NCBI GenBank assembly: GCA_015179125.1
Contig: WHVA01000030.1
Span: 310,001 to 374,000 of the forward strand
DNA from: Gautieria morchelliformis
Lineage: Eukaryota > Basidiomycota > Agaricomycetes > Gomphales > Gomphaceae
Length of the DNA stretch: 64,000 bases
Direction of reading: 5' to 3'
A model generated the notes under the pieces. The model did no database searches. It was not told the DNA's origin and saw only the letters and a list, made by a program, of their open reading frames with translations. The translations under genes were made by a program, and so were the position numbers. Of the stretch, positions 44,870 to 57,974 are shown in pieces. The number at the start of each line of letters is the position of its first letter. The stretch's first letter is position 1.

Positions 44870-47400
44870 GTTGGTGCAGTGATGGTATGAGTATCAATAA
44901 GACTTGTTGGTGTTCAACCAGTCAGCCGCTGCAAGCTGGTAACCAACCTCAAACACACTTGTTCAAGTTTGAAGATCTCTGCTGGTTCCATGGTAGTGAC
45001 AGAAGGAATCTTATGATACGCTACATCATCTAGGAGACTAGCTACTCCATGTAATTGTGATAGGTTGGCAGCTGCGAAATGCTTGAGCCTATTGAGGAGT
45101 TGGTGACGCACTCCACTAGAATTGGGGTTAGACAACTAACAGGTATAGTGTAGTAGATTAGTGACATGTAACCTGAAATAGCACAATGACTTACTGGAGC
45201 TATTGCAAGTGCTCCATCTTCGCTGTCTAAATCTGACACGGACCCAGAATTCTCATCACTCCCGTTTTGTGATCCTTCGCTATCTTCTTCCATGGTATTC
45301 ATCAGCCAGGTGTTCATGAGATTGCCATGCTCAGATGTGACATGCAAGGGGGGGATGGGAGGTGGTTGGGAGATGGCAGCCGTGGTAGATAGTATAGAGG
45401 AAAGAGCCTGCCGTTGAGAGACCGCATTAGTCTACACATAACAATATGTGATAGACATACAGATTGCACCGTGAAGCATCTCTGGAAGACATCCTGTGCC
45501 TCATGTTCGCTAATGGGGTAATGGAACATATACTGAGATGGAGTGAGGATACTTGAAGCAACCAACTTTGGATATGAGAAACGTAGGGCCCAGAGATGTT
45601 TACAGGCACCATTATTACGGTTAAAATCCAGGCATTGACAACAAGCCCACCCATACACAGAGATACACATGTCATATTGTTTGTGATCATGTTCACAAAT
45701 GTCAGCTAGGCTACTAGCACAAGTGCCAAAAGATCATATATACTGGTCACTCCAGAATACCTCCGATACCCGCGAGTGTGAAACCATGTGTCTTGCTTCC
45801 TCAATATGAGTGGCTTCATTGTCAGCTGACTACCAGGCTATGGGTATGGCCGAGGGCTTGGGTGCTATGGCATGCGCATGTTGTTGAGCAACCAGATCAA
45901 CTCTCCCTGCATGGGACCAAAACCTGTGTGAGAGCCACAAATAGTAGTTTTTTTTGTGCACTTTGATAGTGGAAGATATTGGGTAATATCTGGGATATCA
46001 GTAAGAAAACGAACATGTCCACATGTAACCGTTTGCCAGCATGCTGCCAACGGTGAATATGCTTCCGTTTCAGGAGACCATTGAAGGACTCTAAATGATT
46101 AGTCGTAGGTAAGATGCCTTCAATGGAAACAAACCTTGAGTATACGAGAGGCCTGTTGGCATCTGTGGTGAGACCAGCCCTGCCATAGAGATTCTGGAAT
46201 CCAAGTGTCCATTATGTACTGGAGATAGTTGAGTCCCATCTTCGCCGGTGTAACCATTTCTGGCAGCTCCATCAGCTGAGTGCCTGTCTTTCCTGGGATA
46301 TGAGACTTTGCGCAGCCATGTAGTCTACAGAGGCAATCAGTCTATAAATATCAATATTAGCATTAATTTTTTTAAGACATGGAATCTACTTACTCATCTT
46401 CAAGAGCTCAAAGTCTTTCCTTTGACTTGCTGCTTTGGGAAATTGGGTGTATTTCCTATACAAAGGACTTTCTTGCGGTGATTTGACCAGCATTGGCATA
46501 TGTGGAACTTGCAAAGAATGAGCCAAATTTTTGGCCATACATGGATTAATGCACCCCGTTCCTTTGTGTCTGTGTCCGTAATGGCAACAGAGGGTGTGAA
46601 AGTCATTCCATTCTGTGTACCCAAAGACTTCTGCCAAGATAATAGAAACTCAGTATTTTCATTTCATACCTTGCATGTGTCACTTTGTTGCTGGCAGGTG
46701 CTGAAAACAGGAAGAATGCAAGTGGGACTTATGATTTGGCTTCATCAATACCCATGGCAATGAAAAGGAGGACTCGGGAGTCTCATATGCCAAAAGTGCC
46801 GTCCAAGATGAGTTGTTTCTGGTGTGCTAGATCCCCCATGTTGACTGCCTCATTTCCTCAGTGTGTATACAAATACACAGGTGGTCTTGTTGCTTCACTC
46901 TGCCTTGGTAGTGAAATATTGCTGCAGCAATATTTGGCTTATAATCAGGGGAATCCAGATTGACCCAGTTATCAAGGTTGTATTGTGGGGCCTGTTTTAC
47001 ATTAATTCCATGCATTGCTGAGAATTTGCGATATAGACAGCTTGAATCTGATGGCAGAAATTCATAGCGAACATTCGCTGTCTTCGGGTCAAACTTTTTT
47101 TGCCCATTGTATAGCTGAGCACGGCATAGGTCTTGTTTACTGTATGGCTGCCATGCTACAAATAGAATAATGTGAGTGCAGCTCTAAAACTGAAGAACAA
47201 AAGCCTAACCTTGCCCCATCATTCAACTGTTGTAGAGCTACCTGCCATACGTGGTCATGCAGAGGAATGGCTGGCAGTCGCACCATCAAGCGATGATGGC
47301 AATTAGGCGTTGAGCAAAGCAGCAAGCAATAGGTGGTGGGAAAATAGACAAGACAAGACAAGCAGAGAGAAAAGAAACAACCGGGCTTCAGTATCTAAAT
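44870..47400 (-). pseudogene. MULE (Mutator-like) transposase, decayed
   Basis: The blocks follow MULE order on the minus strand. An N-terminal region has HHRLMVRLPAIPLHDHVWQVAL (47.2-47.3 kb). The nuclease core begins with QLILDGTFGI near 46.82 kb, which carries the first Asp. VAITDTDTKERGAL near 46.57 kb carries the second Asp and is followed by LCKFHICQCW. A SWIM zinc finger, CQCLDF...GACKHLWALR, lies near 45.6 kb and would help bind DNA. TGA and TAA codons occur just after the first Asp block, and the frame changes several times between blocks, so it is a pseudogene. No terminal repeats or target duplication could be fixed. Confidence 0.8.
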
Positions 47401-47464
47401 GGTGTGTGGTTCACCTATGCAACCTATTGAGCAGTTTCAATGTCCATGGAGCCAATACATGCCA

Positions 47465-47880
47465 TACCAGTCTACCGCTCAATACCTAGGACAAGGCAAT
47501 GATGTCCGATGATGGTGGTAGACGATGGATCACTCGTTTTCTCCAAAGGGTTTGGACACAAAAACCACCGTGTATGAGTATGATATTGAACAGCTCCACT
47601 CCATTCACAGAGTGGAGCTGCTCAATACCTAGGACCAAGTGACAATGTCTGATGATAGTGGTAGACAATGGATCGCTCGTTTGCTCCCAAAAGGTTTGGA
47701 CATAAAAATGATGGTGTATGGGCGCATATGGATACTCGGTTACATTTGCACCAAGTTGCGGGAGCTTCCGATGGTTTGGCTGAAGCAGCAGCTGAGAAAG
47801 CTCGTTGTTCGGTCCTCACCTCCGATACAAGCTTATATATGTGCCACCAAAGGCTGTGTGGGTGCTAGTGTATGCTCAGA
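47465..47880. repeat. Direct repeats around a short palindrome
   Basis: A ~110-bp unit starting GCTCAATACCTAGGA occurs near 47481 and again near 47620, with scattered changes. Between them CAGCTCCACT...AGTGGAGCTG forms an inverted repeat. The region lies at the 5' side of the MULE and may be its terminal or captured sequence. Translations are not recognisable. Confidence 0.55.
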
Positions 47881-49013
47881 ATAAGGAATCACCATGTAGG
47901 GAGTGGCACTCCCTTACAGACTCCACAGGGTTTTCCACCAATTAGGGCTTGATTCATCAGGAATGAGTCATTAATTGGACTTATGTGATTTATGACAGCT
48001 TGGTTGAGTCATGTACATGTGACTCACCAAGGTGTGCATGAGTTGGTTGAGTCATTGCGGCTGTACAAGCAAATGACTAGGCTTTTTGAACTCAGAGGCT
48101 GAGTCTGAAGGAGCCACCTGACTGGATTTGTGGGTGACAACAGGTGCACAATGCATGAGTGAATGCGAGTGTCTGGTTGAAGTTTGAAATCGGAATTCTG
48201 AACCAGAGTTGTGGGGACATGTGTAATATTAATTAGATTAAGAGGTTGAGTGAGGTTGAATGGATAGAAGTGTGATAGAGATAGAGATTTGAGCAATGTT
48301 CTAGTGCAGGATAAGAGCAGTGTTCTAGAGTAAGGAGTAAGGAGTGTTCTTAGTATAAAAAGTGAGGAGGAAACAATAATAATCTAGAGGTGCTTTTAAC
48401 TTGAAGCTCTAAGGAAAAAGATTGTAAAGTCACTGATTTATTCGTATCTAGAGTCCAAGTATCTAATCAATACACAATAGGAGTAGATAGTCATGTGAAA
48501 AATAATGCTAGGAGTTAGGGTCAAAATGATGTCAAATATGATGTTATGACCCCTGTATGGCTAATTCCTGGATAGATGATGTCAAACATGATGTCAGGCA
48601 TGTACGACAAGGGCTTGACTTGATAATAAGTGTGAAATGGTACGCATATGTGCGCCTCGACTCGACTTGACTCGGAATAGTTCTTGGCTCAGAATGATTC
48701 TCAGAATGATAAGAAATATGGTGAAAGGTAAGAATGATTGATAACAAAAATTGTCCTGACTGAAATATTTTCCTTCTCCTCAAATAACAATGTATCCACA
48801 ACTCTGCTGCATAGAAATGAGTGAGTTTGAGTGAAGGCAGCCTTGGAAAATTAAGTAAAATTCGTAGATAATTAGAGGGAGGCTTGAATAAGCCTTATGA
48901 GGATAGTAGCTATTTTTATGATGGTGATAAATGGTTGTTTTAAAGGCCTTTGATGCAGAATACAAATTTACAGTAAGGAGACAGTTTAAAGGCTGGTTGA
49001 ACAGCAGTTCCCA
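47881..49013 (-). repeat. Diverged Gypsy-2-like LTR with an internal insertion
   Basis: On the minus strand the block starts TGTGTATGGGAACTGCTGTTCAACCAGCC (right end) and shares the order of landmarks of the Gypsy-2 LTR: CCACAACTCTG, then GTGACTCACCAAGGTGTGC, then GGAATGAGTCA. About 580 bp of unrelated sequence (roughly 48.21-48.79 kb) splits the CCACAACTCTG/GAGTTGTGGG landmark. The LTR is more diverged than the other copies and so is probably older. The promoter-side and internal ends are missing. Confidence 0.6.
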
Positions 49014-49086
49014 TACACATATCCCCTTTCAAACATCCAGAACTACCCCTACTTCTTCAAGTTCTGGGACCTGGTGATCCTCCTGG

Positions 49087-49500
49087 GAGGATGTTCACAT
49101 TGACAACAATGTATATTCTTCTAGGATATATTAGATATCTTTTAAAATATCAACCCTAACCAAATTCATAATCTATCATTTTGAGCAACTTGTATATTGT
49201 GGACATCCTAAATGTTTTTGAATGTTCTGATATTTTAAAAATATGGTTGTATATGCTAAAGCATAGTGTGTATTGATATAACAGAGCAATTTAGAGAGGA
49301 TGTGGATGACTATATATTAAAAGTATACATGAAACATGTTAGATGTACAATCACAGAATATAGAAGCAAGTATGGACAATACCTGTACTATATTATTATA
49401 TATGGTTGAGAGATCTGATTAGAAGGTATGTTTAAAATAATATGCATGTATAGTACAAAGATATGTAACTATTGATGTTTAGACAATGGGGTATACACCC
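49087..49500. mobile_element. MITE-like DNA transposon, truncated (copy 3)
   Basis: The stretch starts GAGGATGTTCACATTGAC and follows 40157-40570 with few differences. It ends at GGGGTATACACCCT, where it joins Gypsy-2-type Gag sequence. About 155 bp and one terminus are missing. It has its own differences from the two arm copies and is an independent copy. Confidence 0.85.
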
Positions 49501-50872
49501 TCATGCAAGGAGGAGCCGGATGCAACTTCGCCGTGGGACAATGCCTCATACCTTTTGAGTAGCTGAGCAGCTGACAGTTGCCACAAGACGAGCTGCCTCT
49601 TGTTGGAGTCGTCTCCATCACACTGAGAATGAGCTAGAGAAGGTGCTCTAGTCCTCTTGGGAGAGTTGGGCTGAGAGTTGACACTGAAAGCATGAGCGGC
49701 GCGGGCTGGAGCCAAACAATTGAAGTTTGTGCATATATGGCGTAGAGGACTCACTACTCATGCTGGGACTTTCCATGAATATAGTGTCCAGCTCACAGTG
49801 ATTAGACCTCCACTTGTCGTTGATAGAAGTAGAACTAGAGCTGTCTTTGATAGGAAAGGGGGTGAAAGGAGAAGCAGGCCAGCTCCATGAACACTCAGGG
49901 ATCTTAGCACTCCTCTCCTTGGCTTTCTCGATCCACGCAGACAATTGGCAGGTGTTCTCCTGCCATATCTTGACATGCCTATGAATCTTGGCAGGGTCCT
50001 TGGGCTGCAGAAAGAAATTGTAAGTAAGCTGATCAAGGGGAGGAAAGGGAGGATGAATCATGCTGATTTCTGAGAGTAATGAGTTAGGGATGTACTGAGG
50101 CAGAGGGGTCTTGTCAAAGTCACCCTTCCATTCATGAGCGGCTGCCAGTATGTAACGGCACTTTATCTTCAGAGTCTCCCAATAACAACTCGTAAGGTCA
50201 GAACAGAGCGTCGCATGGAGGTTAATGGGAGGATCGAGCCAGATGAAGTCAATGGAGCAAGGACGATAGAAATTGAAGTTGGAAGTGAACTGGAATTTGA
50301 ATTCGGGAGCATCGATGGGGCCCTGGATAAGTTTACCATCGATGCGGCAGAGAGAGAAGTTGCTAGAAGAGATTTCAGGGAAAGAAGACATGGAATTAGG
50401 AGTGTGAGAGAGATTCGGATGGAGAGGTGAGCGAGCATGAGTCTGAGAAGTTATATTGATGATATAGGTTGGAAATCAGAGGAAGGAGATATAGCGATGA
50501 AACGAGGGTGTAGGGAGAGAAAATGAGCGGAATTTGGGATGAGACTGTGCCAAGCAGATCAAACGGGACTTTACTGAGACAGTGCATGAGACTCGTGATG
50601 CAAGTCCCAAGCCTTGAGAATGTCGGGAGCATTCTTAAGTTGATGTCAAGTTAGCCATTTGTCAAATGAAGAATCGTAGCCAGCAAACCTGACAAGAACC
50701 TCTTGGGTTCGGTGACCATTTCATGATTTCTGCCGGGGTTCCTGGGTGATTGACTCCACTTCATACTCAGGGACCTCAGAAAAATCCAGCCTGTTGAGGT
50801 TTTTCTTGGGTCAATTGCCAAGAGAGTCCTCGGACACATGGTAGCGCTCAAGGTGAGGACGGGGTGGAGTCT
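49501..50872 (-). mobile_element. Gypsy-2-like element: leader and Gag start
   Basis: On the minus strand this lies directly inside the LTR that ends at 50873. An open frame of 247 codons (49648-50391) encodes a Gag-like N-terminal domain (SIDFIWLDPPINLHATL; QLTYNFFLQPKDPAKIHRHVKIWQENTCQL). No zinc knuckle, protease or polymerase remains; the element is cut by the MITE fragment at 49500. It is a truncated fossil. Confidence 0.6.
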
Positions 50873-51972
50873 TGTTTTGGAACCCTTCAAGACTTTGGTG
50901 TTATTGCTAATGCCTCTGTCTATCAGAACGTGTCGTTTACACGACTAGTAGAATACCAGTTCAATGCAGCAGCACAACTCCGGAAATAATTTAATATTTG
51001 TACCTTGGTTGCAATCTGTGTAATAACTAGTCCAAGTTATTACAGCTGGAAGGCAATGCATTTCTTAGCTGCACTGAACAATAAACTAAAAGAGTGTGTA
51101 GGTTCAAGGACACTATCGGGGTCCAAGAGTATTCCTTTTAATAAAGAGGGAATAGGCTCCGCAGGAGAGTTTGTAAGTGGATTAGGTCAACCAACGTCAA
51201 TGCACTGCAATAACGAGAGAGTAATGTGAAGTGGCTTTCGCGCACAACTTGACTTGACTTGTGAAAGTCACTGAACAGGAAAATCAACTGAACAGCTCGT
51301 CTCGGGTATTGGAGTGCTAATTGACAAGAAAATCGATTGCCAACCTCACTCTGTAGAGTTTCACTCAGCAGGTTAGGCTAAGTGGCTAAGCAGTAAAGCA
51401 ACTACTTAACTAAGAATAGTTACTCTAAGCAAGAGTAGTATTCTAGTTCGGGTTAGGAACTTAGGTAAGATGTGCAAGTCACACAAGCTGTGTAGGATAG
51501 AAGATGGGTAGATTGATTGCTCAAAGGGCAGGCAAAGGGCCTCCTTTTATATTGTAATGTACATGGGCTTAGTAAGCAGGTAGAACTTTCTATCTATTAA
51601 TGGAATCGGGGAAGAAGCTTGAGGAAGATGGAAGAAAGGGTTGGAAGGCACTGGCTGTTTCCAGGGGACTCTACCATGATTCCTACCAATCAGAGCTTGA
51701 TTTGTCAGGAATGACTCACTGAAAAGGGTCATGTGCCATAGCACAGCTTGGCTGAGTCATGTACTCCTGACTCACCAAGGTGTGCCTGGTTTGGTTGAGT
51801 CATTGAGGCTGTATCTCCAGATAGCTATGTTTTGGTACTCAGAAGCTGAGTAAGCAGTTCTGAGCCAATTAGGGCTCTGTAGCCATAATTACTAAGAGCA
51901 CTGCTTAGCACAGCTGAGCATAGCCTGGTACAGCCTAGTTGTCATAACTGACCAAGATCCCCACTGTTTGGT
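50873..51972 (-). repeat. Gypsy-2-type 5' LTR, part 1
   Basis: On the minus strand this is the 3' portion of a long LTR ending GGTTCCAAAACA. The LTR resumes at 57975-58405 after the Copia-2 insertion. A reverse TATAAAAGG box lies near 51.55 kb. With the insertion removed the LTR is about 1.53 kb. Confidence 0.9.
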
Positions 51973-51977
51973 GAAGC

Positions 51978-52199
51978 TCTGGAACAAAGGAGTTATAATA
52001 AGTTGTTGTTCTACGATCTACTTGAGATCGTCTGCCTTTATATACAAAATACGATGTCCATTATATTATTAATATCTTCGAGCTGCTGTGCCGATGCGAT
52101 GCCAGTGCACCAGCAACCTGGAGTCGAAAGTGTTCTCGAACTTCCGGCTAAGTGCGTGCCGGCTCTGCCTCGGCCGTATCATCGTCCCAATTACTAACA
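51978..52199 (-). repeat. Copia-2 3' LTR
   Basis: This 222-bp repeat matches 57753-57974 and ends ATTACTAACA. Confidence 0.93.
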
Positions 52200-53061
52200 C
52201 TCCCCCTCAGCAAGAAGTCCCTTCTGCAGAATCCTAATTTCCCTAATAAATACCTATGTTGGTGTAAGTCTAGTCCCTTCGTAAATATGTCCGCTACGTT
52301 CTCCTTTGTCGGTACGTACGTAAGTGATACCTCGTGAGAGGCCACTCTCTCATGGATGAAATGATATGCGACGTTGATATGTTTGGTACACGCATGCTAC
52401 GTTGCATCATGTGATAGTGTAATAGCACCTAGATTGTCTGATCAAAGTGACGTGGGCTGGGTTTGATCTATTTCTAGCTCCTCAATGAAGCGCCTCAGCC
52501 AGATCAATTGCTTGGTGCCCTCAGTGAGTGCTATGTATTCGGCCTCCATAGTAGATAATGCGATTGTTCGCTGCTTCTTCGAGCTCCATGCGATGGCTCC
52601 CCCTCCTAGAATAGCTACATACATAGCCACTAATAGACAGTGCATCGTTTCTATTAGCATAGTCCGAGTCAACGAATATTTCAAGGTCGAGACCAGCGTC
52701 TCGTCGGAAGGTTATGCCGTCGTCACGTGACCCCTTGAGGTACCTGAGCACGTGCTTGATCACCGTCCAGTGCTTGGCTCCATAAGTAGTAGTGAATTGG
52801 CTCAGATGTTGTACGGTAAAAGCCAAATCGTGTTGTGTGCTGAGTGCTGCATACATTAGTGATCCGATTGCTTTAGCATAGGGTACTTCGGTAGTTGGAC
52901 CCGTTGAGTCCACAGGCGCCGTGAGCTTGATCATTTTGTGTAGAAGTGTAGATACGGAATGGGCCGTAGCCATGTTGAATCGATCGAGTATGATGTCGAT
53001 GTAATGTCCTTGAGACATAGTCAGTGTTCCCTCATCCCTATTCCTCTCAACTCTAAGTCCC

Positions 53062-54553
53062 TGTTTTGGAACCCTTCAAGACTTTGGTGTTATTGCTAAC
53101 ACTTTGATCTATCAGAACGTGTCGTTTACGAGACTCAAAGAATATTAAACAATGCCGCAGCACAACTCTGGAAATAATTTAATATTTGTACCTTGGTTGC
53201 AATCCGCGTAAAAACTAGTCCAAGTTAATACGGATGGAAGGCAATGGGTTTCTTAGCAGCACTGAACAATAAACTAAAAGACTGTAGGTTCAAGGACACT
53301 ATCGGGGTCCAAGCGTATTCCAAAATATAAAGGAATGTACTTAGCAGGCGAGTTTATAAATGGACTGCCCTGATAATCTACCAGCACATAGCAATAAAAC
53401 GAGAGGCAAAGAAAAGAATCTAAAGCGGCTTTTACAAGTAACAGGAATTGACTTGTGAAAGATATTAACCAGGAAAATCAACTGATCAACTCTCTCGGGT
53501 ATTGGAGTGCGAATGGCAAGACTATCAATTGACAGACTCACTCTATAGAATTACACCTGGAGGATTAGTCTAGGTGGCTAAGCAGAAAAGTATCTACTTA
53601 ACAAGGAATTAGACACTAAAGTAAGTGAATAACCCTAGCTGGGATTAGCAGCTTAGTAAGATGCAAGTCACACAAGTCACGTGTAGGATAGAAGCAGTAG
53701 ATTGCTAGATTGGATGATTATCCTAGGGGGTCAGAATGGCCTCCTTTTATATTGTAAATTACACAGGATTACATAAAATGGGGAGCTTCTATCTATTAGG
53801 CGAGTGATGTCATAAGTAAATATTTGCACAGCTAAAACACACCCTTGTAACTATAGTGGTGTGTTTGTGCAAGGAAATTAAGAATAGCTAGCCAATCACC
53901 TTCCCTGATTTGCACTGCTCAGCATAGCCTTACACAGCCCTGCATAGCCTTGCATAGCCCTGCACAGCCCTATGACATCAAGGGTCCTATTTCAGGGGTT
54001 GTAGCATTAAGCTGGGAGGCTCATTGTCCAATAGGATTGATTGAATATACACCCTAGTTTTGGCTCTGCATATCATTGGGCAGTCTTGCACACAGCCTTA
54101 CACAGCCATGGTTGCTATGAAGCAAGTCATGTGTCTGCTGGGTTTGAACTATATTTTAAGTGTACAGGCTTGTGTAAGCTGCACCGGATATTCCCAATCT
54201 CACCAGCTGAGATTGAAAGAGCCAGAGTGTCGGAGTTGTGGGTGTTTGAGGACGTGCATCTCTGAATTAGCGCGTTCGAGGATCGCTCCAGTCGGAGTTC
54301 GAAATTGAGTGCCGATGACAAAGTTATGGACTCTCATGGGTTTATAGCCTTTGTCAAGCACAGTAAAGCAGTTTTGAGCCAAGGAGGTCAGAATAATTGG
54401 CGAAAAAATGCAAGAAAATTCAAGGAATATTCTAAAGACAGTTCCCCATCAATGCTGCATGTATTGGCTGATGTTAAGATGGGAAAAAGGTTTTTTACAG
54501 ACTTTTTAATGCTTTTTTTGAGATTTTTAGACTAGAAAGATGGTTCCTACACA
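53062..54553 (-). repeat. Solo Gypsy-2-type LTR inside Copia-2
   Basis: This 1,492-bp LTR begins TGTTTTGGAACCC and ends CCTACACA on the plus strand. It is flanked by GTCCC on both sides (53057-53061 and 54554-54558). It sits between the RNase H and reverse transcriptase parts of Copia-2. It is the youngest layer of this nest. Confidence 0.9.
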
Positions 54554-57500
54554 GTCCCAAGATTTTCTTCATTTCTTCTAAATCTGTTAGAGGGGATTTT
54601 CCATGAAGCTCCCCCTTGAGCTTAATCATCCCTCCTTTGGAATCAGCAAATAGTCCGGAGTCGTCCATGTATACTGATATGACTTCGATTGTGTCCTTAT
54701 CTTGTCTGATGTAGACACATTCATTGGCTGTACTTTGATGAAAGCTGAGATCGAGTAGTGATTTGCATAAGCGCTGATGCCAAGCTCATCCCAATTGCTT
54801 GAGTCCGTTGAGTGCTCTGTGTATTCTTAGAACACGTCCAGACCCATCATCAAAACCGTCGGGCTGGCGCATGTAGATCTCCTCATCTATAGTTGAATTG
54901 AGATAGGCGCCTTTGACATCCATCATTTCGATTTCCCAATCAAGTGTGTTTGCAATGGCTAATAGAACACGTAGTGAATCGAACTTGACCACAGGTGAAG
55001 TTATTTCATAATAATCCATCCCTGGCCTCTGTGTGAATCCCTGAGCCACAACCCTCCCTTTGGCTTTATCAAATTGTCCATCCGGTTGCATTTTGACAGC
55101 GTATACCCATCAGCAACCGATAGCTACTCGTCCAGGTGGTAGTTCTGTTAATTCCCATGTTCCTAGCGTCTTATGTTGGTCCATTTCAATTTCCATCGCT
55201 TTCTCCCAGATCGGCGCATCATCACGTGATACCACCGCTCTGTAATTCTCGGGTTCAGTAACGATTTCTCTCGTTATGTAAACCTGCTCGGTGCGTCCTG
55301 AATCATTCAGCTTCCAGTAATCCGGCCTTTGAGTGATACGCGTGCTCCGTTGAATCTGTGGAGCTGGCACTTGTTCAGGTGGATCAGGGGCGGGTGTCGT
55401 CTGGGGTGATGACGTCTGTGGGGTAGATGGGATCGGGTCCGGCACATGCTCGCACGGTGAGTGCTCCCCCTCGAGTGGTGCTGTAGTAGTGTCATCATCG
55501 TCGTTATCCGGGATAGGGTAGAGTTTATTGTCATTTTCGTCAAATGTGATGTTTCTTGAGATTTGAACATGCTTTGAGGCTTTATTGTAATACCTCCAGG
55601 CTTTTGCATGTTCAGCTACTCCAACGAATATGTGTTCTTCTGCCTTTGGGTCAAGTTTAGCTCGGCGTTAAGCTGGTACCATGACCCAGCAGTTTGTCCC
55701 GAATTCCTCTAGACGTGCTATGTTTGGCTTCTTGCCGAATAGTGCCTGGAACAGCGTTGCGTCATCTCCAAGCGCTCGCATGGGCGATCGATTTTTGATA
55801 TAACATGCATAAGCCATGGCCTCGGGCCAGAGTATTTTTGGCAGGTTCTTGGCAAATACCATTGCCCGTGCGTGCTCGAGTAAGGTCCGGTTGAGTTGTT
55901 CGGCAATTCCATTCTGGGCTGGGGAGTATGGAGCTGTGGTCTCCATGATAATGCCATGTTTTGCACAAAATTCCTTGAAGCTTTCATTGACATATTCCCC
56001 TCCATTATCCAAGCGAAACTTCTTCAGTTTCTGACCTGTTTGGGTCTCGAGGAATGCTTTGTACGTCTCGAAGTGTTTGAGCACTTCATCTTTGGCGCTC
56101 CCGAAATAGATTACAGTGTACCTCGATTTGATGTCCATGAAAGAATAAAAGTATTTTTCACATGACAGTCCCTCGGTCTGGGCAGGCCCCCATACATCAG
56201 ATACTGTTAGGTCACTGACCTGATCAACAGTATCCTCAGCTCTTTTGGGGAACAGCTCCACATGCCATTTGCCTTGTATGCAAGCCTTGCATTGACTCAT
56301 CGATCTCGAGTCCAGTAACTAGGTCGTTAGATTTCAACATTTTTATAGAGTTTATGTTGACGTGCCCGAGTATCCTGTGCCATTTGTCCCATGACCGTCC
56401 CTTTGCCGCTGCGGCAAAATCCCGTGCCTCGACTGATCAGGTGACCCATGCCTTCATACAGAATAGCATCCCGCACTTCTGCCCCTGTGCAAAAATAACT
56501 CCGGCGCGTGATTTGAATTCGACGCCGGTGCCTGTAAATGTGGCCGTGTTGCCCTTATCAGTTAGACACCCTACACTGATAAGGTTGTTCGGCGCATCTG
56601 GTGCATGCTTGACGTCACATAGTTCGATCGTGTTCGTCTTGGCACCAACCTTGAATTCCATGTATATAGTGCCTCAGCCTTGTGTATGTAGTACTGCTCC
56701 AGTTGAAATTCCTTTGATTTCCGACGGCTCCTTGGCATAGCTAGCAAAATCATTTCGACTTCGAGCTATGTGTGTTGTTGCCACTGAATCGGCTAGCCAG
56801 TCGGATGCAGATATGGCACTGTATGCTACCTCCTTAGATACAAATGCGAAGTCCTTTTCTTCCGCTTGTTTAACCATTTCTTTGTTCCCTGATTTGAACC
56901 ACTTCGGTACTTGTCCTTCCTTGCCGCCACCTTTCACCTAGCAGTCCTTCATGTAATGACCCTTCTTGCCGCAATTTCAGCACTTTCCCTTTGTTGCTCC
57001 TGAGTCATCTTTCCTGGGCCTGTGATGTTGTTGCGCCTTAAGTGCCATCTGCCGTGCCAATCCAGCTTTCCGTGCTCGATCCTCATCGAGGACTCGAGCT
57101 ATTAATATATCAGCCGTCGTTCCGGCTCCACTGGCGTTTACTGCTATAATAAACACCGACCAAGAATCTGGTAGTGACATCAGCAACGTGTTTGAGAACT
57201 CAGTGTCACTAATGTAATGTCCCCATGCATTCAGTTCCTGTTGAATGCCGCGGAGCTTGCGTATATGCTCCTCCATGTTCGCGCCGTCCTCGGCAAGCGT
57301 CCAGAAGAAATCTCTTTGGAGATTTACAATCCCCACGGCTCCCTTAGATTCAAATATCGCTTGTAAACTAGTCCATACAGCAAATGCAGACATCGTCTGA
57401 TTGATGTAAACTAGTTGTTCATCGGCGACTCTGAGGCAAATTTCTTTTCTAGCTTTTTTGTCCTTCCTTCTCCAATCGTTGATTTCCTGCTGCTCAGTCG

Positions 57501-57735
57501 CAGTGACATTGCTGGCATCTGCCAGTCTCGGTTCTGTCTCCCTGCTGATAGCCACGTCCCACAGATCTAAATCATCGAGTATCCACTCGAGCCGCAGGCG
57601 CCATGCCACGTAATTATCCCTGTTCAAGGGATCGATCTTGTACGTGTTATTGCTATTCAACATCATTGATCGGTATTGAGTTGGTGGAGTATAGAGTGTG
57701 ATTGGGATAAGCTAGGTCTGTAGTAGTTTAGTTAT

Positions 57736-57752
57736 GGCCGGGGCCCATAACC
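57736..57752 (-). promoter_or_regulatory. Copia-2 primer-binding site (half-tRNA type)
   Basis: On the minus strand the sequence next to the LTR is GGTTATGGGCCCCGGCC, the same as in Copia-1. It fits priming by an initiator Met half-tRNA as known for copia. Confidence 0.75.
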
Positions 57753-57974
57753 TGTGGAACAAAGGAGTTATAATAAGTTGTTGTTCTATTATCTACTTGA
57801 GATCGTCTGCCTTTGTATACAAAATATGATGTCCATTATATTATTAATATCTTCGAGCTGCTGTGCCAATGCGATGCCGGTGCACCAGCAACCCGGAGTC
57901 GAGAGTGTTCTCGAACTTCCGGCTAAGTGTGTGCCGGCTCTGCCTCGGCCGTATCATCATCCCGATTACTAACA
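57753..57974 (-). repeat. Copia-2 5' LTR
   Basis: This 222-bp repeat starts TGTGGAACAAAGG on the plus strand and ends ATTACTAACA next to the GAAGC target duplication. On the minus strand it is the 5' LTR. Confidence 0.93.

Larger units (their letters stand above)
51978..57974 (-). mobile_element. Copia-2: decayed Ty1/copia retrotransposon
   Basis: The element spans 5,997 bp, of which about 1.5 kb is a later solo LTR. It is flanked by GAAGC (51973-51977 and 57975-57979), and the empty site is visible at 590-605 in reverse. Parts on the minus strand are: Gag (56.98-57.67 kb), zinc-knuckle and protease region (about 56.7-56.97 kb), integrase (55.67-56.3 kb), reverse transcriptase (about 54.79-55.45 kb) and RNase H (52.15-53.0 kb). 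Its 222-bp LTRs differ at about 12 positions (5.4%), mostly transitions, so it is much older than Copia-1. It is broken in at least six places. Confidence 0.92.

Noticed and set aside
47639-47884. Possible alpha/beta-hydrolase fragment (QWIARLLPKGLDIKMMVYG)
   Set aside because: The resemblance is to a few residues only, and the rest of the frame is not readable as that family. The region is a repeated non-coding unit.
48541-48560. TGTTATGACCCC as an LTR start inside the diverged LTR
   Set aside because: No matching end or target duplication could be found, so the ~580-bp insertion there stays unclassified.
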